Shown: in pieces, positions 15,286 through 24,299 of the stretch
Layout: the number at the start of each line of letters is the position of its first letter
How positions within the stretch are numbered: the first letter of the stretch is position 1
Assembly: GCF_008386585.1 (NCBI RefSeq)
Contig: NZ_VUOB01000061.1
Coordinates: forward strand, 62,001 to 126,000
Origin: Solihabitans fulvus
GTDB taxonomy: Bacteria > Actinomycetota > Actinomycetes > Mycobacteriales > Pseudonocardiaceae
Direction of reading: 5' to 3'
Length of the DNA stretch: 64,000 nt
Notes under the pieces: model-generated
Told to the model about the DNA's origin: nothing
Databases searched by the model: none
What the model saw: only the letters and a program-made list of their open reading frames with translations
Made by a program: the position numbers and the translations under genes

Positions 15286-16395
15286 GTGTCGGAACCGGTT
15301 GTCGGCGAGAAGCGCGTCACCTGGGCGGAGTTGCTGTTCGACCTGGTGTTCGTCTTCGCCGTCACGCAGACCTCGGCGTTGCTGCACGTCGACCACTCGT
15401 GGGCCGGGGTCGGGCGCGCGCTGGTGCTGTTCGTGCCGGTTTACTGGGCGTGGGTGGGCACGAGTGTCCACGCGAACACGCACGAGGTGGACAATCCGGT
15501 CGACCGGCTGGGCATCTTCGCCGCAGGGCTCGGCGCGCTGTTCATGGCGCTGGCGATCCCGGCCGCGTACGGGGACCGGGGCGTGCTGTTCGGCGCGTCC
15601 TACCTCGGGCTGCGTGTCGTCCTCGCGGTCCTGCTGTTCCGGAATCAGCCGGTGACGCTGACTCCGTACACCGTCGCGGTCTGCGTGTCCGGGCCGCTGC
15701 TGCTGGTCGGCGGCCTGCTGCCGAACCCGGTGCGGGTGGCGGTCTGGGCGCTGGCGGCGGTCGTCGACCTGGCCACGCCGATGCTGCTGCGCACGCGGTT
15801 GCTGTCTCTGCACTTCGAGCCGGCGCACCTGCCGGAGCGGTTCGGCCTGCTGGTGATCATCGCGCTCGGCGAGTCGGTGGTCGCGATCGGCGCCCCGGCC
15901 GCCTCGTCCGCGCATCTGGGCGGGGACGTGGTGTTCGCGGTGATGGCGGCCTTCGCGCTGGTCTGCGGGCTGTGGTGGGTGTACTTCGTGTTCGCGGCCA
16001 GCGCGGTGCGGCACGCGATGGAGACCGCGGCCGTGCAGACCGACATCCTCCGGCAGGTGCTGTCCTACGGGCATCTCGCGTTCATCGCCGGCATCATCGC
16101 GGTGGCGGTGGGCATGGCCGAGGCCGTCGCGCACCCGCTCGCGCACCTCAACGGCGCCATCGCCGGCCTGCTGTTCGGCGGCTGCGCCCTGTACCTCGCC
16201 TCGTTCGGCTACACCAGGTGGCGCATGTTCCGGAAGGTGGCGTCCACCCGCCTGGCCGCCGCCGCGGTGGTGTTGGCGCTGCTGCCCGCCGCGACCCTGG
16301 TGCCCGCGCTCGCCGCGCTGGTCGTGCTGGTCGTTGTGCTCGGCACACTCAACCTGGTCGAGCACGTCCGGGTGCACCGGGCCGGCCAGATCTGA
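15286..16395 (+). CDS. low temperature requirement protein A (LtrA) family membrane protein
   Basis: 369 residues, almost entirely hydrophobic, with about ten TM helices. The start region VTWAELLFDLVFVFAVTQ and the internal PERFGLLVIIALGESVVAIG are signature segments of the LtrA family, first linked to low-temperature growth in Listeria; the biochemical function is unresolved. The GTG start lies just upstream of the first helix. No operon partner: hrpA begins 136 nt later. Confidence 0.8.
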   Translation: MSEPVVGEKRVTWAELLFDLVFVFAVTQTSALLHVDHSWAGVGRALVLFVPVYWAWVGTSVHANTHEVDNPVDRLGIFAAGLGALFMALAIPAAYGDRGVLFGASYLGLRVVLAVLLFRNQPVTLTPYTVAVCVSGPLLLVGGLLPNPVRVAVWALAAVVDLATPMLLRTRLLSLHFEPAHLPERFGLLVIIALGESVVAIGAPAASSAHLGGDVVFAVMAAFALVCGLWWVYFVFAASAVRHAMETAAVQTDILRQVLSYGHLAFIAGIIAVAVGMAEAVAHPLAHLNGAIAGLLFGGCALYLASFGYTRWRMFRKVASTRLAAAAVVLALLPAATLVPALAALVVLVVVLGTLNLVEHVRVHRAGQI

Positions 16396-16531
16396 GCCGT
16401 CAGACCGGCCGGGCCGCGCGCACCACGTAGAACACCCGCTGCCCGCCCCCTGTGACCGGAGTCACGGCTCGGGTGACCGCACCGGTAAACGACGCGGTGA
16501 ATGCGCGGCTATTGCCTATCCTTGGTTCACA

Positions 16532-19500
16532 ATGGGAACGCCGCTTGTGCGAGCCTCGCTCGCTGACCTGCAAGAACGCCTGTCCACGCTGACGCTCCGC
16601 GATGAGCGCCGCCTCGGACGGCGGCTGGAGGGCACCAGAAAGGCGCGGTCCCCCGAGGCGCGCCAGGCCATCCTCGACGCGATCGCCGCCGAGATCGACA
16701 CGGCAGCACAGCGGATCGAGCAGCGCCGCGCCAGCGTGCCGGCCGTCAAGTACCCGGAGTCACTGCCGGTCAGCCAGGCCAAGGACGACATCCTGGCCGC
16801 GATCCGGGACAACCAGGTGGTGATCCTGGCCGGCGAGACCGGGTCGGGCAAGACCACCCAGCTGCCCAAGATCTGCCTCGAACTTGGCCGGGGCGTGCGC
16901 GGCCTGATCGGCCACACCCAGCCGCGCAGGCTCGCGGCCCGCACGGTCGCCGAGCGCATCGCCGAGGAACTGGGCCAACAGCTCGGCTCCACCGTCGGCT
17001 ACAAGGTCCGCTTCACCGACCAGGCCGGCGACAACACCCTGGTCAAGCTCATGACCGACGGCATCCTGCTCGCCGAACTCCAGCAGGACCGCATGCTCGA
17101 GCAGTACGACACGCTCATCATCGACGAGGCGCACGAGCGCAGCCTGAACATCGACTTCATCCTCGGCTACCTCAGGCAGCTCCTGCCGCGCCGCCCCGAC
17201 CTCAAGGTGATCATCACCTCGGCGACCATCGACCCAGAGCGGTTCGCCAGGCACTTCGGCGACGCCCCGATCATCGAGGTCTCCGGCCGCACCTTCCCCG
17301 TCGAGGTGCGCTACCAGCCCATCGTCGACCCGGACGACCCCGACGCCGACCCGGACCGGGACCAGACGCAGGCCATCTGCGACGCCGTCGGCGAGCTGTC
17401 CGCCGAGGGGCCGGGCGACGTGCTGGTGTTCCTCAGCGGCGAGCGCGAGATCCGGGACACCGCAGAGGCGCTTGGCAAGCTGGACCTGCGCAACACCGAG
17501 ATCCTGCCGCTGTACGCGCGGCTGTCCGCCGCCGAGCAGCACCGCGCGTTCCAGTCGCACACCGGTCGCAGGGTGGTGCTGGCGACCAACGTCGCGGAGA
17601 CCTCGCTGACCGTCCCCGGCATCAAGTACGTGGTCGACCCCGGCACGGCGCGCGTCTCCCGCTACAGCCACCGCACCAAGGTGCAGCGGCTGCCCATCGA
17701 GGCCGTCTCGCAGGCGTCGGCCAACCAGCGCAAGGGCCGCTGCGGCCGCGTGTCCGAGGGCATCTGCATCCGGCTCTACTCGGAGGACGACTTCCTGTCC
17801 CGCCCCGAGTTCACCGATCCGGAGATCCTGCGCACCAACCTCGCTTCGGTGATCCTCCAGATGACGGCGATCGGCCTTGGCGACATCGCGGCGTTCCCGT
17901 TCATCGACCCGCCGGACAAACGCAACATCGCCGACGGCGTGAACCTGCTCCAGGAACTCGGCGCGCTCGACCCGGACCAGCCCGACGTCCGCAAGCGGCT
18001 GACCGACCAGGGCCGCAAGCTCGCGCAGCTGCCGGTGGACCCCAGGCTCGCGCGGATGGTGCTGGAGGCCGACCGCAACGGCTGCGTGCACGAGGTGATG
18101 GTCATCGCCGCTGCCCTGTCCATCCAGGACCCGAGGGAGCGGCCGGTCGAGTCGAGGCAGGCCGCCGACGAGAAGCACGCGCGGTTCGTGGACAAGGACT
18201 CCGACTTCCTCGCCTACCTGAACCTGTGGCAGTACCTCAAGGAACAGCAGCAGGAGCTGTCGTCCAACCGGTTCCGCAGGCTGTGCAGGGCTGAGTTCCT
18301 GAACTACCTGCGGGTCCGCGAATGGCAGGACATCTACAGCCAGCTCCGCCAGGTGACCAAGACCCTCGGCGTGACACTGAACAGCGCGCCGGCCGAACCG
18401 CTGCGCGTGCACATGTCCCTGCTGGCCGGGCTGCTCTCGCACGTCGGGCTCAAGGACGAGCGGAAGCAGGAGTACGTCGGCGCGCGCAACGCGCGGTTCG
18501 CCGTGTTCCCCGGCTCTGCGCTGTTCAAGAAGCCGCCGCGCTGGGTGATGGCGGCCGAACTGGTGGAGACCTCCCGGCTGTGGGGCCGCATCGCCGCCCG
18601 CATCGAGCCCGAGTGGATCGAGAAGCTGGCCGAGCACCTGGTCAAGCGCAACTACAGCGAGCCGCACTGGGAGCAGAACCGCGGCGCCGTGATGGCCAAC
18701 GAGAAGGTCACGCTGTACGGGATCCCGATCGTGGTGGCCCGCAAGGTGAACTACGGCCGCGTCGAACCTGAGCTGTGCCGCGAGCTGTTCATCCGGCACG
18801 CCCTGGTGCAGGGGGAGTGGCGCACGCACCACAAGTTCTTCCACCACAACCGCGAGCTGCTCGCCGAGGTCGAGGAGCTGGAGACCAGGGCGCGGCGGCG
18901 CGACATCGTGGTTGACGACGAGACGCTGTTCGCGCTGTACGACCAGCGGGTCGGCAAGGAAGTGGTGTCCGCGCGGCACTTCGACACCTGGTGGAAGAAG
19001 ACCAAGGTGAGCCAGCCGGACCTGCTCACCTTCGACCGCTCGATGCTGGTCAACGAGACGGTCGACGGGGTCAGCGTGGGCGACTTCCCCGACGAGTGGC
19101 AGCGTGAGGGCCTGCGGCTGCCGCTGACCTACCAGTTCGAGCCGGGCGCGCAGGCCGACGGCGTGACGATGCGCGTGCCGCTCGCGGTGCTGAACCAGGT
19201 GGCCGGCAACGACTTCACCTGGCAGGTGCCCGGGCTGCGCGAGGAGCTGGTGGTCGCGCTGATCAGGTCGCTGCCCAAGCCGCTGCGCCGCAACTTCGTC
19301 CCGGTGCCCGACTACGCCAGGGCCGCGCTCCAGGGCATGGCGCAGGACGAGCCGCTGCTCGACGGGCTGGAGCGCGAGCTGCGTCAGCTCGGCGGCGCGG
19401 TGGTGCCGCGCGACGCGTGGGATCTGAGCAAGGTGCCCGACCACCTGAAGATCACCTTCCAGGTGGTCGACGAGACCGACCGCACGCTGGCGCAGGACAA

Positions 19501-20440
19501 GGACCTCGACGCGCTCAAGGTCCGGCTCAAGGCGCAGGTGCGGGCCACCCTGTCGGCCGCGGCGGAGAGCATCGAGCGGCGCGGGCTCACGGCCTGGACC
19601 TTCGGGTCGCTGCCGCGCACCTACCAGCAGGAGGTCGCCGGCTACCAGGCGACGGCATACCCGGCGCTGGTCGACGAGGGTGCCAGCGTGGCGATCCGGA
19701 TGTTCGACACGGAGATCGAGCAGCGCAGGGCGATGTGGCTTGGCACCCGCAGGCTGCTGATGCTGAACGTGCCGTCGCCGGTGAAGCTCGTCGCGCGCAC
19801 GCTGGACAACACGGCGAAGCTGGTGCTGACCCGCAACCCGCACGGTGGCGTGGCAGCGCTGCTGGAGGACTGCGTGGCGTGCGCGGTGGACAAGCTGGTG
19901 GCCGACGCCGGGGGGCCGGTGTGGGAGCAGGCCGCGTTCGACCGGTTGCGCGAGTCGGTCCGGGTCGGGTTGCCCGACACGGTGTTCGACGTCGTGGCCA
20001 AGGTGCAGCGGATCCTGGCGGCCGCGCAGGACGTCGAGCGGCAGTTGGCCGGCGCGTCAGGGACCGCCCTGGCGCCCGCGGTCGCCGATGTCCGCGCGCA
20101 GTTCGCCGCCTTGGTGCACAAGGACTTCATCGCGGAGACTGGATGGCAGCGGCTGCCCGACGTCGCCCGCTACCTGCGAGCGATCGAGCGCAGGCTGGAG
20201 AAGCTGCCGGAGAACCCGCGCCGCGACCAGGACTGGATGTACCAGGTCGAGGACGTCACGCAGGCCTACCTGGAGCTCGTCGCGCAGGCGCCGGCCGGCC
20301 ACGCCGACGGCGAGGAGCTGCGGCGGATCAGGTGGATGATCGAGGAGCTGCGGGTCAGCTTCTTCGCGCAGTCGCTCGGCACGCCGAAACCGGTGTCCGA
20401 CAAGCGGATCTACAAGGCGATGGACGACATCGTCTTCTAG
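16532..20440 (+). CDS. hrpA: ATP-dependent RNA helicase HrpA
   Basis: 1302 residues, the usual size of bacterial HrpA. Walker A is GETGSGKTT (101-109) and motif II is DEAH (198-201), followed by ITSATIDPERF (motif III). Motif V/VI sequences VLATNVAETSLTVPG and QRKGRCGRVSEG follow, then HA2/OB regions and the long HrpA-specific C-terminal domain. It is a DEAH-box 3'-5' RNA helicase thought to act in mRNA maturation or ribosome rescue. The ATG at 16532 is chosen because upstream in-frame sequence is non-conserved. TATCCT at about 16516-16521 may be its -10. Confidence 0.95.
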   Translation: MGTPLVRASLADLQERLSTLTLRDERRLGRRLEGTRKARSPEARQAILDAIAAEIDTAAQRIEQRRASVPAVKYPESLPVSQAKDDILAAIRDNQVVILAGETGSGKTTQLPKICLELGRGVRGLIGHTQPRRLAARTVAERIAEELGQQLGSTVGYKVRFTDQAGDNTLVKLMTDGILLAELQQDRMLEQYDTLIIDEAHERSLNIDFILGYLRQLLPRRPDLKVIITSATIDPERFARHFGDAPIIEVSGRTFPVEVRYQPIVDPDDPDADPDRDQTQAICDAVGELSAEGPGDVLVFLSGEREIRDTAEALGKLDLRNTEILPLYARLSAAEQHRAFQSHTGRRVVLATNVAETSLTVPGIKYVVDPGTARVSRYSHRTKVQRLPIEAVSQASANQRKGRCGRVSEGICIRLYSEDDFLSRPEFTDPEILRTNLASVILQMTAIGLGDIAAFPFIDPPDKRNIADGVNLLQELGALDPDQPDVRKRLTDQGRKLAQLPVDPRLARMVLEADRNGCVHEVMVIAAALSIQDPRERPVESRQAADEKHARFVDKDSDFLAYLNLWQYLKEQQQELSSNRFRRLCRAEFLNYLRVREWQDIYSQLRQVTKTLGVTLNSAPAEPLRVHMSLLAGLLSHVGLKDERKQEYVGARNARFAVFPGSALFKKPPRWVMAAELVETSRLWGRIAARIEPEWIEKLAEHLVKRNYSEPHWEQNRGAVMANEKVTLYGIPIVVARKVNYGRVEPELCRELFIRHALVQGEWRTHHKFFHHNRELLAEVEELETRARRRDIVVDDETLFALYDQRVGKEVVSARHFDTWWKKTKVSQPDLLTFDRSMLVNETVDGVSVGDFPDEWQREGLRLPLTYQFEPGAQADGVTMRVPLAVLNQVAGNDFTWQVPGLREELVVALIRSLPKPLRRNFVPVPDYARAALQGMAQDEPLLDGLERELRQLGGAVVPRDAWDLSKVPDHLKITFQVVDETDRTLAQDKDLDALKVRLKAQVRATLSAAAESIERRGLTAWTFGSLPRTYQQEVAGYQATAYPALVDEGASVAIRMFDTEIEQRRAMWLGTRRLLMLNVPSPVKLVARTLDNTAKLVLTRNPHGGVAALLEDCVACAVDKLVADAGGPVWEQAAFDRLRESVRVGLPDTVFDVVAKVQRILAAAQDVERQLAGASGTALAPAVADVRAQFAALVHKDFIAETGWQRLPDVARYLRAIERRLEKLPENPRRDQDWMYQVEDVTQAYLELVAQAPAGHADGEELRRIRWMIEELRVSFFAQSLGTPKPVSDKRIYKAMDDIVF

Positions 20441-20543
20441 CTTGGCCGCCGGCCGGGGTTCGCCCCTTGTCGGCGCGCCCTGGTTCGCGGCGCCGGGTTG
20501 GTGTCGGTGCCGCGAACCGGAAACGCTGTGTGCACGGGGTTTT

Positions 20544-20717
20544 CTAGATCCGGCCGCCGTGCGCGATGGTCATGAAGGCCGGCTGGTGTCGCGTGGGCTG
20601 CCCGGCGCGGAGCTGGTCGTTGTGCTCGACGGGGGCGGACCGCCGCGTCGGCCGGGCGGACAGCAGCGCGCGAAGCGCCGAGGTGCGGCGGGTGGCTGCG
20701 AAGGTGAAGAAGGTCAT
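20544..20717 (-). CDS. small basic protein, 57 residues, unrecognised
   Basis: The ATG at 20717 follows AAGGAG (20725-20730 on the other strand) with 7 nt spacing, a near-ideal Shine-Dalgarno. The peptide starts MTFFTFAATRRTSALRALLS, is rich in Arg and His, and ends AHGGRI. It has no TM segment. It lies 43 nt downstream of another micro-ORF and behind a TTGACA promoter on the same strand, between hrpA and the divergent NRAMP gene. No homologue is recognised. It could be a small regulatory protein, or the pair could be leader ORFs of an RNA. Confidence 0.45.
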   Translation of the reverse strand: MTFFTFAATRRTSALRALLSARPTRRSAPVEHNDQLRAGQPTRHQPAFMTIAHGGRI

Positions 20718-20760
20718 GGCGAGACTCCTTGCGGGGCGTGCCGAACTGCCGCCCCCGGCC

Positions 20761-20841
20761 TCACCTGACGATGGGAGGCACCGGTGACGGGATCGGGTCC
20801 GGCTGCTGGATCGGACGGCTGCTACTTCGGCCGGGACTCAT
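20761..20841 (-). CDS. proline-rich micropeptide, 26 residues
   Basis: ATG at 20841 with GGGAGG 8 nt upstream (20850-20855). The peptide begins MSPGRSSSRPIQQ and continues with five X-Pro steps to end PPIVR. It is the first ORF after a leftward promoter whose start should fall near 20925. No homology is recognised. It may be translated for its own sake or act as a leader peptide controlling the 57-residue ORF. Confidence 0.4.
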   Translation of the reverse strand: MSPGRSSSRPIQQPDPIPSPVPPIVR

Positions 20842-20931
20842 TCCCGCCACCTCCCTTCACGTGAGCAGCGCTGACAAAGTTCAGCGTCTGGACTGCGTGC
20901 CGCCGCATTCGGCTGACACGGCCTGGCGTCA

Positions 20932-20960
20932 ATGATGCGCCTGGCCGCACAGATTGTCAA
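20932..20960 (-). promoter_or_regulatory. leftward promoter of the micro-ORF pair
   Basis: Read on the minus strand: a perfect -35 TTGACA (20955-20960), a 17-bp spacer and -10 CATCAT (20932-20937, 4 of 6 consensus bases). The predicted start is about 85 nt upstream of the 26-residue ORF. Confidence 0.5.
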
Positions 20961-21068
20961 GCGATTACGCAAGCATTGAAGCGGCGTCGCGGCGCTCGGG
21001 TGACCTCCCCGCGCGGATCCGTTGGCAGGGCGGGCATCCCGGGCGGCCGTCGCCTGTCACACGTTCGG

Positions 21069-21098
21069 TTGACAACCAAAGTTGGCGGGGTGTCTACT
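21069..21098 (+). promoter_or_regulatory. promoter of the M-box/NRAMP transcript
   Basis: Perfect -35 TTGACA at 21069-21074, 18-bp spacer, and TCTACT at 21093-21098 as -10. The predicted start near 21105 is immediately before the first stem of the riboswitch, which supports the assignment. Confidence 0.55.
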
Positions 21099-21107
21099 GC
21101 TCACCGC

Positions 21108-21273
21108 TGACACCTCGTTCGGTGAGGCTTCTGCACGGATACAGGCCACTGATCTTACGACGTCGAGAGACGCCCAGGGTCAGGACAGGTCTCCCCGGCC
21201 TAAGGGGTGACCCAAAGTGGCTTCCCGCAAGGGATACGACGTGCAGTGCCGAAGCTCTGACGTGGAGGTGTCG
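21108..21273 (+). promoter_or_regulatory. M-box (ykoK-type) Mg2+ riboswitch
   Basis: The outer stem is perfect: GACACCTC (21109-21116) with GAGGTGTC (21265-21272). Inside are the conserved M-box segments GGTGAGGCTTCTGCACGGAT, then GGCCACTG, GACGTCGAGAGACGCCCAGG, and near the 3' side GGGATACGACGTGCAGTGCC followed by GAAGCTCTGACG. These are the core sequence blocks of the ykoK leader (M-box), which folds around several Mg2+ ions. It precedes an NRAMP-family gene, a known M-box target class in actinobacteria and clostridia. The assignment is by eye; no covariance search was run. Confidence 0.85.
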
Positions 21274-21321
21274 GTCACACCGAACCATCCACTGTGGACC
21301 GAAAGCGTAGAAATCCCTTCA

Positions 21322-21397
21322 ACCACGGCATGAACACGCCGTGGTGTGTTTGCTGCGCCCGGCAACCCGTGTCGTGTGCCGGGTCCCTCGAAAGGGA
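21322..21397 (+). promoter_or_regulatory. riboswitch expression platform with hidden Shine-Dalgarno
   Basis: Three successive hairpins lie between the aptamer and the ATG: ACCACGGC/GCCGTGGT (21322-21329 with 21338-21345) followed by GTGTTTG, CCCGGCA/TGCCGGG (21358-21364 with 21377-21383), and TCCCT-CGAA-AGGGA (21384-21397). The last one buries the Shine-Dalgarno AGGGA, which sits 7 nt before the ATG. Control could be by termination at the first hairpin, by translation at the last, or by both. Confidence 0.55.
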
Positions 21398-21404
21398 AAG
21401 ACCA

Positions 21405-23138
21405 ATGAGCTTCAGGACCAATCGCGCCGCCCCGACCAACGCGAGCTCGGCGGCGCTGGACACGGCGCACGTCGGCGACATCGTCGGCGCCCTCGGCACG
21501 ATCAGGCAGCACGACACCGGTTCCCGGCGCACGTTCTGGCAACGGCTGCGCACCCTGCTGGTCATCATGGGGCCCGGCCTCGTGGTGATGGTCGGCGACA
21601 ACGACGCCGGCGGCGTGGCCACCTACACCCAGGCCGGCCAGAACTACGGCATGGGCCTGGTCTGGACCCTGGCGCTGCTGATCCCCGTGCTCTACGTGAA
21701 CCAGGAGATGGTCGTCCGGCTCGGCGCGGTGTCCGGCGTCGGCCACGCGCGGCTGATCTTCCAGCGGTTCGGCCGATTCTGGGGCGCGTTCAGCGTCGCG
21801 GACCTGTTCGTCGTGAACGCGTTGACGATCGTCACCGAGTTCATCGGCGTCTCGATGGCGCTGGAGTTCCTCGGCCTGTCCAAGTACGTCGCCGTCCCGC
21901 TGGCCGCCGTGCTGCTGTTCGGCATGGTCGCGATGGGCTCGTTCCGTCGCTGGGAACGCTTCCTGTTCGTGTTGATCTCGCTGAACATCCTCGTCATCCC
22001 GATGGCGCTGCTGGCCGGTCCCAAGGCGGGCGAGATCGCGAAGGGCTTCGTGCCCAGCTTCCCCGGCGGCCTGAACTCCACGCTGTTGCTGCTGATCGTC
22101 GCCATCGTCGGCACGACCGTCGCGCCGTGGCAGCTGTTCTTCCAGCAGTCCAACGTGGTCGACAAGCGGATCACCCCGCGCTGGATCCGCTACGAGCGGG
22201 TCGACCTGTGGCTCGGCATCGGCATCGTGATGATCGGCGCGGTCTGCCTGATGGCCGCCGCCGCGTTCGGCCTCGCGCCCGACCTGCTCGGCAACTTCAC
22301 CGACAACGCCGGTGTGGCGACGGGACTCGAGCAGCACTCGGGCCGCGCGGTCGGGGTGATCTTCGCGATCATCCTGCTGGACGCCTCGCTGATCGGCGCG
22401 AACGCGGTCGGCCTCGCCACCACCTACACCCTCGGCGATGTGTTCAAGAAGCGGCACTCGCTGCACTGGAAGGTCCGGCAGGCGCCGATGTTCTACGTCG
22501 GCTACGCGTTGTTGCTTGGCGTCGCGGCGTCCATCGTGCTGATCCCCGGCGCGCCGCTCGGCCTGATCACCCAGGGCGTGCAGGCGCTCGCCGGCGTGCT
22601 GCTGCCCTCGGCCACGGTGTTCCTCGTGTTGCTGTGCAACGACAGGGCCGTCCTCGGGCCGTGGGTCAACAGCGTCAGGCAGAACGTCGTGGCAGGCGTG
22701 ATCGTGTGGTCGCTGGTGCTGCTGTCGCTGGCGCTGACCGCGGCGACCTTCTTCCCCGACCTGGACATCTCCGCGCTGAAGATCGGCTTCGGCGTCGGCG
22801 CGGCGATCGGCGTGCTCGGTGGCGTCGCGGTCTGGCTGCTGCGGCGCGCCGCGGTGCGGAGGGAGACGGCCGCGACCGCGCGTGCGCTTGGCGGGCTGGA
22901 CCCCGAGGAGGTCGAGGACCTGGCGGAGGACGCCGTGGAGGCGTTGTCCCGCAAGGAGCGCAGGGCGCTGCTGTGGCAGGACAGGATGGCGTGGCGCACC
23001 CCGGCGCTGGACACGCTGGACCGTCCGGCGTTCTCGCCGCTGCGCAAGGCCGGGCTGCTGACGCTGCGCGGCTACCTGGTGATCGCCGTGGTGCTGGTCG
23101 CGGTGAAGGTCACCCAGCTGGCGCTTGCCGTCAACTGA
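21405..23138 (+). CDS. NRAMP-related Mg2+ transporter (NRMT-like)
   Basis: 577 residues with about eleven TM helices and a soluble, charged C-terminal stretch (about 500-555). The NRAMP TM1 metal motif DPGN is GDNDAGG here (64-70) and the TM6 MPH motif is TVAPW (238-242), so the transition-metal-selecting Met is missing. These substitutions characterise the NRMT clade, shown to carry Mg2+ rather than Mn2+/Fe2+. The upstream M-box riboswitch independently points to Mg2+. Expected role: Mg2+ uptake across the cytoplasmic membrane, switched off when cytosolic Mg2+ is high. Confidence 0.85.
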   Translation: MSFRTNRAAPTNASSAALDTAHVGDIVGALGTIRQHDTGSRRTFWQRLRTLLVIMGPGLVVMVGDNDAGGVATYTQAGQNYGMGLVWTLALLIPVLYVNQEMVVRLGAVSGVGHARLIFQRFGRFWGAFSVADLFVVNALTIVTEFIGVSMALEFLGLSKYVAVPLAAVLLFGMVAMGSFRRWERFLFVLISLNILVIPMALLAGPKAGEIAKGFVPSFPGGLNSTLLLLIVAIVGTTVAPWQLFFQQSNVVDKRITPRWIRYERVDLWLGIGIVMIGAVCLMAAAAFGLAPDLLGNFTDNAGVATGLEQHSGRAVGVIFAIILLDASLIGANAVGLATTYTLGDVFKKRHSLHWKVRQAPMFYVGYALLLGVAASIVLIPGAPLGLITQGVQALAGVLLPSATVFLVLLCNDRAVLGPWVNSVRQNVVAGVIVWSLVLLSLALTAATFFPDLDISALKIGFGVGAAIGVLGGVAVWLLRRAAVRRETAATARALGGLDPEEVEDLAEDAVEALSRKERRALLWQDRMAWRTPALDTLDRPAFSPLRKAGLLTLRGYLVIAVVLVAVKVTQLALAVN

Positions 23139-23187
23139 CTCGACATCAGCCGCCGCCCCGGCCGCCGTGTGCGGCCGGGACGCGCCG

Positions 23188-24168
23188 TCATCGCGCCGTC
23201 CCCGACCTGGTGTGCAGCGACCGATAGGCCGATGGGGCCACGTCGTAGTGGTCGAGGAATGCCTGGCGCAGCGTCTCGCCGGTGGTGAACCCGCAGCGGC
23301 GGGCCACCGCGCCGAGCGGCAGCCTCGTCGACACCAGCAGGTGCGCGGCGGCCTCGACCCGGCTGGACCGCACGTAGCGGGCCGGGGTGGTGCCGACGTG
23401 CGCGTCGAACAGCCTGGTCAGGTGGCGGGTGCTGACGCCGGCCCGCGCGGCGAGCGCGACCGTGCCGAGGTCGCCGTCCAGGTTGCTGTTGATGTGGTTG
23501 GCCAGCGCGCGCACGAGGTGGTGCTCCGGTGTCGGTCCCGCGATGAACATGCTGACCTGGGCCTGGTTTCCCGGCCGGTGCAGGTAGGTGACCAGCACCC
23601 TGGCCACGTTTCTGGCCAGGTCGGGCCCGTGGTCGTCCTCGATCAGCGCGAGGGTCAGGTCGAGCGCGCTGGTGACCCCCGCCGAGGTGTAGACGTCCCC
23701 GTCGCGGATGTACAGCGGCGACGGGTCGACGGTGACGCGCGGGTAGGTCCTGGCGAACTGGTCGGCGACCATCCAGTGCGTGGTGGCCCGCCTCCCGTCC
23801 AGCAGTCCGGTGGCGGCGAGCACCGTCGCGCCGCTGCACACCGACGCGACCCGCCGGCTTTCCCTTGCCAGGCGCCGGATGTGCGCGACGAGGGAAGCGT
23901 TGGCCGCCGCGGCCTCGTGGCCCATCCCGCCTGCGACGATCAGCGTGTCGATCGGGCCGGCGAGCCGTTCGAGCGAGGCCTGCGCGGCGAGGGTCAGCCC
24001 GGACACGCAGCGCACCGGCCGCTGCCCGAGGGAGGCGAGGCACAGGTCGTAGGCGGGCCGCGCGCCGTAGCGGTTCGCGGCGTCCATCGCGTCGGTCGGG
24101 CAGGCGATGTCGAGGAGTTCAGCGTCCTCGTACCCGACGATCACGACGCGTCGCGGTGTCTGCTGCAC
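23188..24168 (-). CDS. GlxA family transcriptional regulator (DJ-1/PfpI domain plus AraC HTH)
   Basis: 326 residues. The N-terminal DJ-1/PfpI-like domain (about 8-180) contains RVVIVGYEDAELLDIACPTD and VASVCSGATVLAATGLLDGR. The C-terminal AraC-type DNA-binding domain (about 220-320) has LAARAGVSTRHLTRLFDAHV and VARRCGFTTGETLRQAFLDH as its two HTH units. GlxA-type proteins usually activate neighbouring catabolic genes in response to amides or nitriles. It is divergent from a DJ-1/PfpI enzyme gene, its probable target. The GTG at 24168 gives the family N-terminus; another GTG at 24201 is possible. Confidence 0.85.
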   Translation of the reverse strand: MQQTPRRVVIVGYEDAELLDIACPTDAMDAANRYGARPAYDLCLASLGQRPVRCVSGLTLAAQASLERLAGPIDTLIVAGGMGHEAAAANASLVAHIRRLARESRRVASVCSGATVLAATGLLDGRRATTHWMVADQFARTYPRVTVDPSPLYIRDGDVYTSAGVTSALDLTLALIEDDHGPDLARNVARVLVTYLHRPGNQAQVSMFIAGPTPEHHLVRALANHINSNLDGDLGTVALAARAGVSTRHLTRLFDAHVGTTPARYVRSSRVEAAAHLLVSTRLPLGAVARRCGFTTGETLRQAFLDHYDVAPSAYRSLHTRSGTAR

Positions 24169-24299
24169 GCTCCGCACGATAGTCCGGCAGACCGTGATCA
24201 CAGGATTTCGGACCTGCCTGGCCGTTCTCGTTGTCCGGCGGGGGACCGGGCCGCGACGGTGGTCCGCGTACCCACACCACCAAGGACGGGAGCAGTTTC

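Noticed and set aside
16760..19843. 1027-codon open frame on the minus strand across hrpA
   Set aside because: It lies fully antisense to an intact HrpA with all helicase motifs; its translation is Arg/Gly/His/Leu-rich low complexity typical of the reverse frame of high-GC genes.
20566..20787. 73-codon plus-strand ORF after hrpA
   Set aside because: No Shine-Dalgarno and unnatural composition; the minus-strand micro-ORFs in the same place have good ribosome sites and a promoter.
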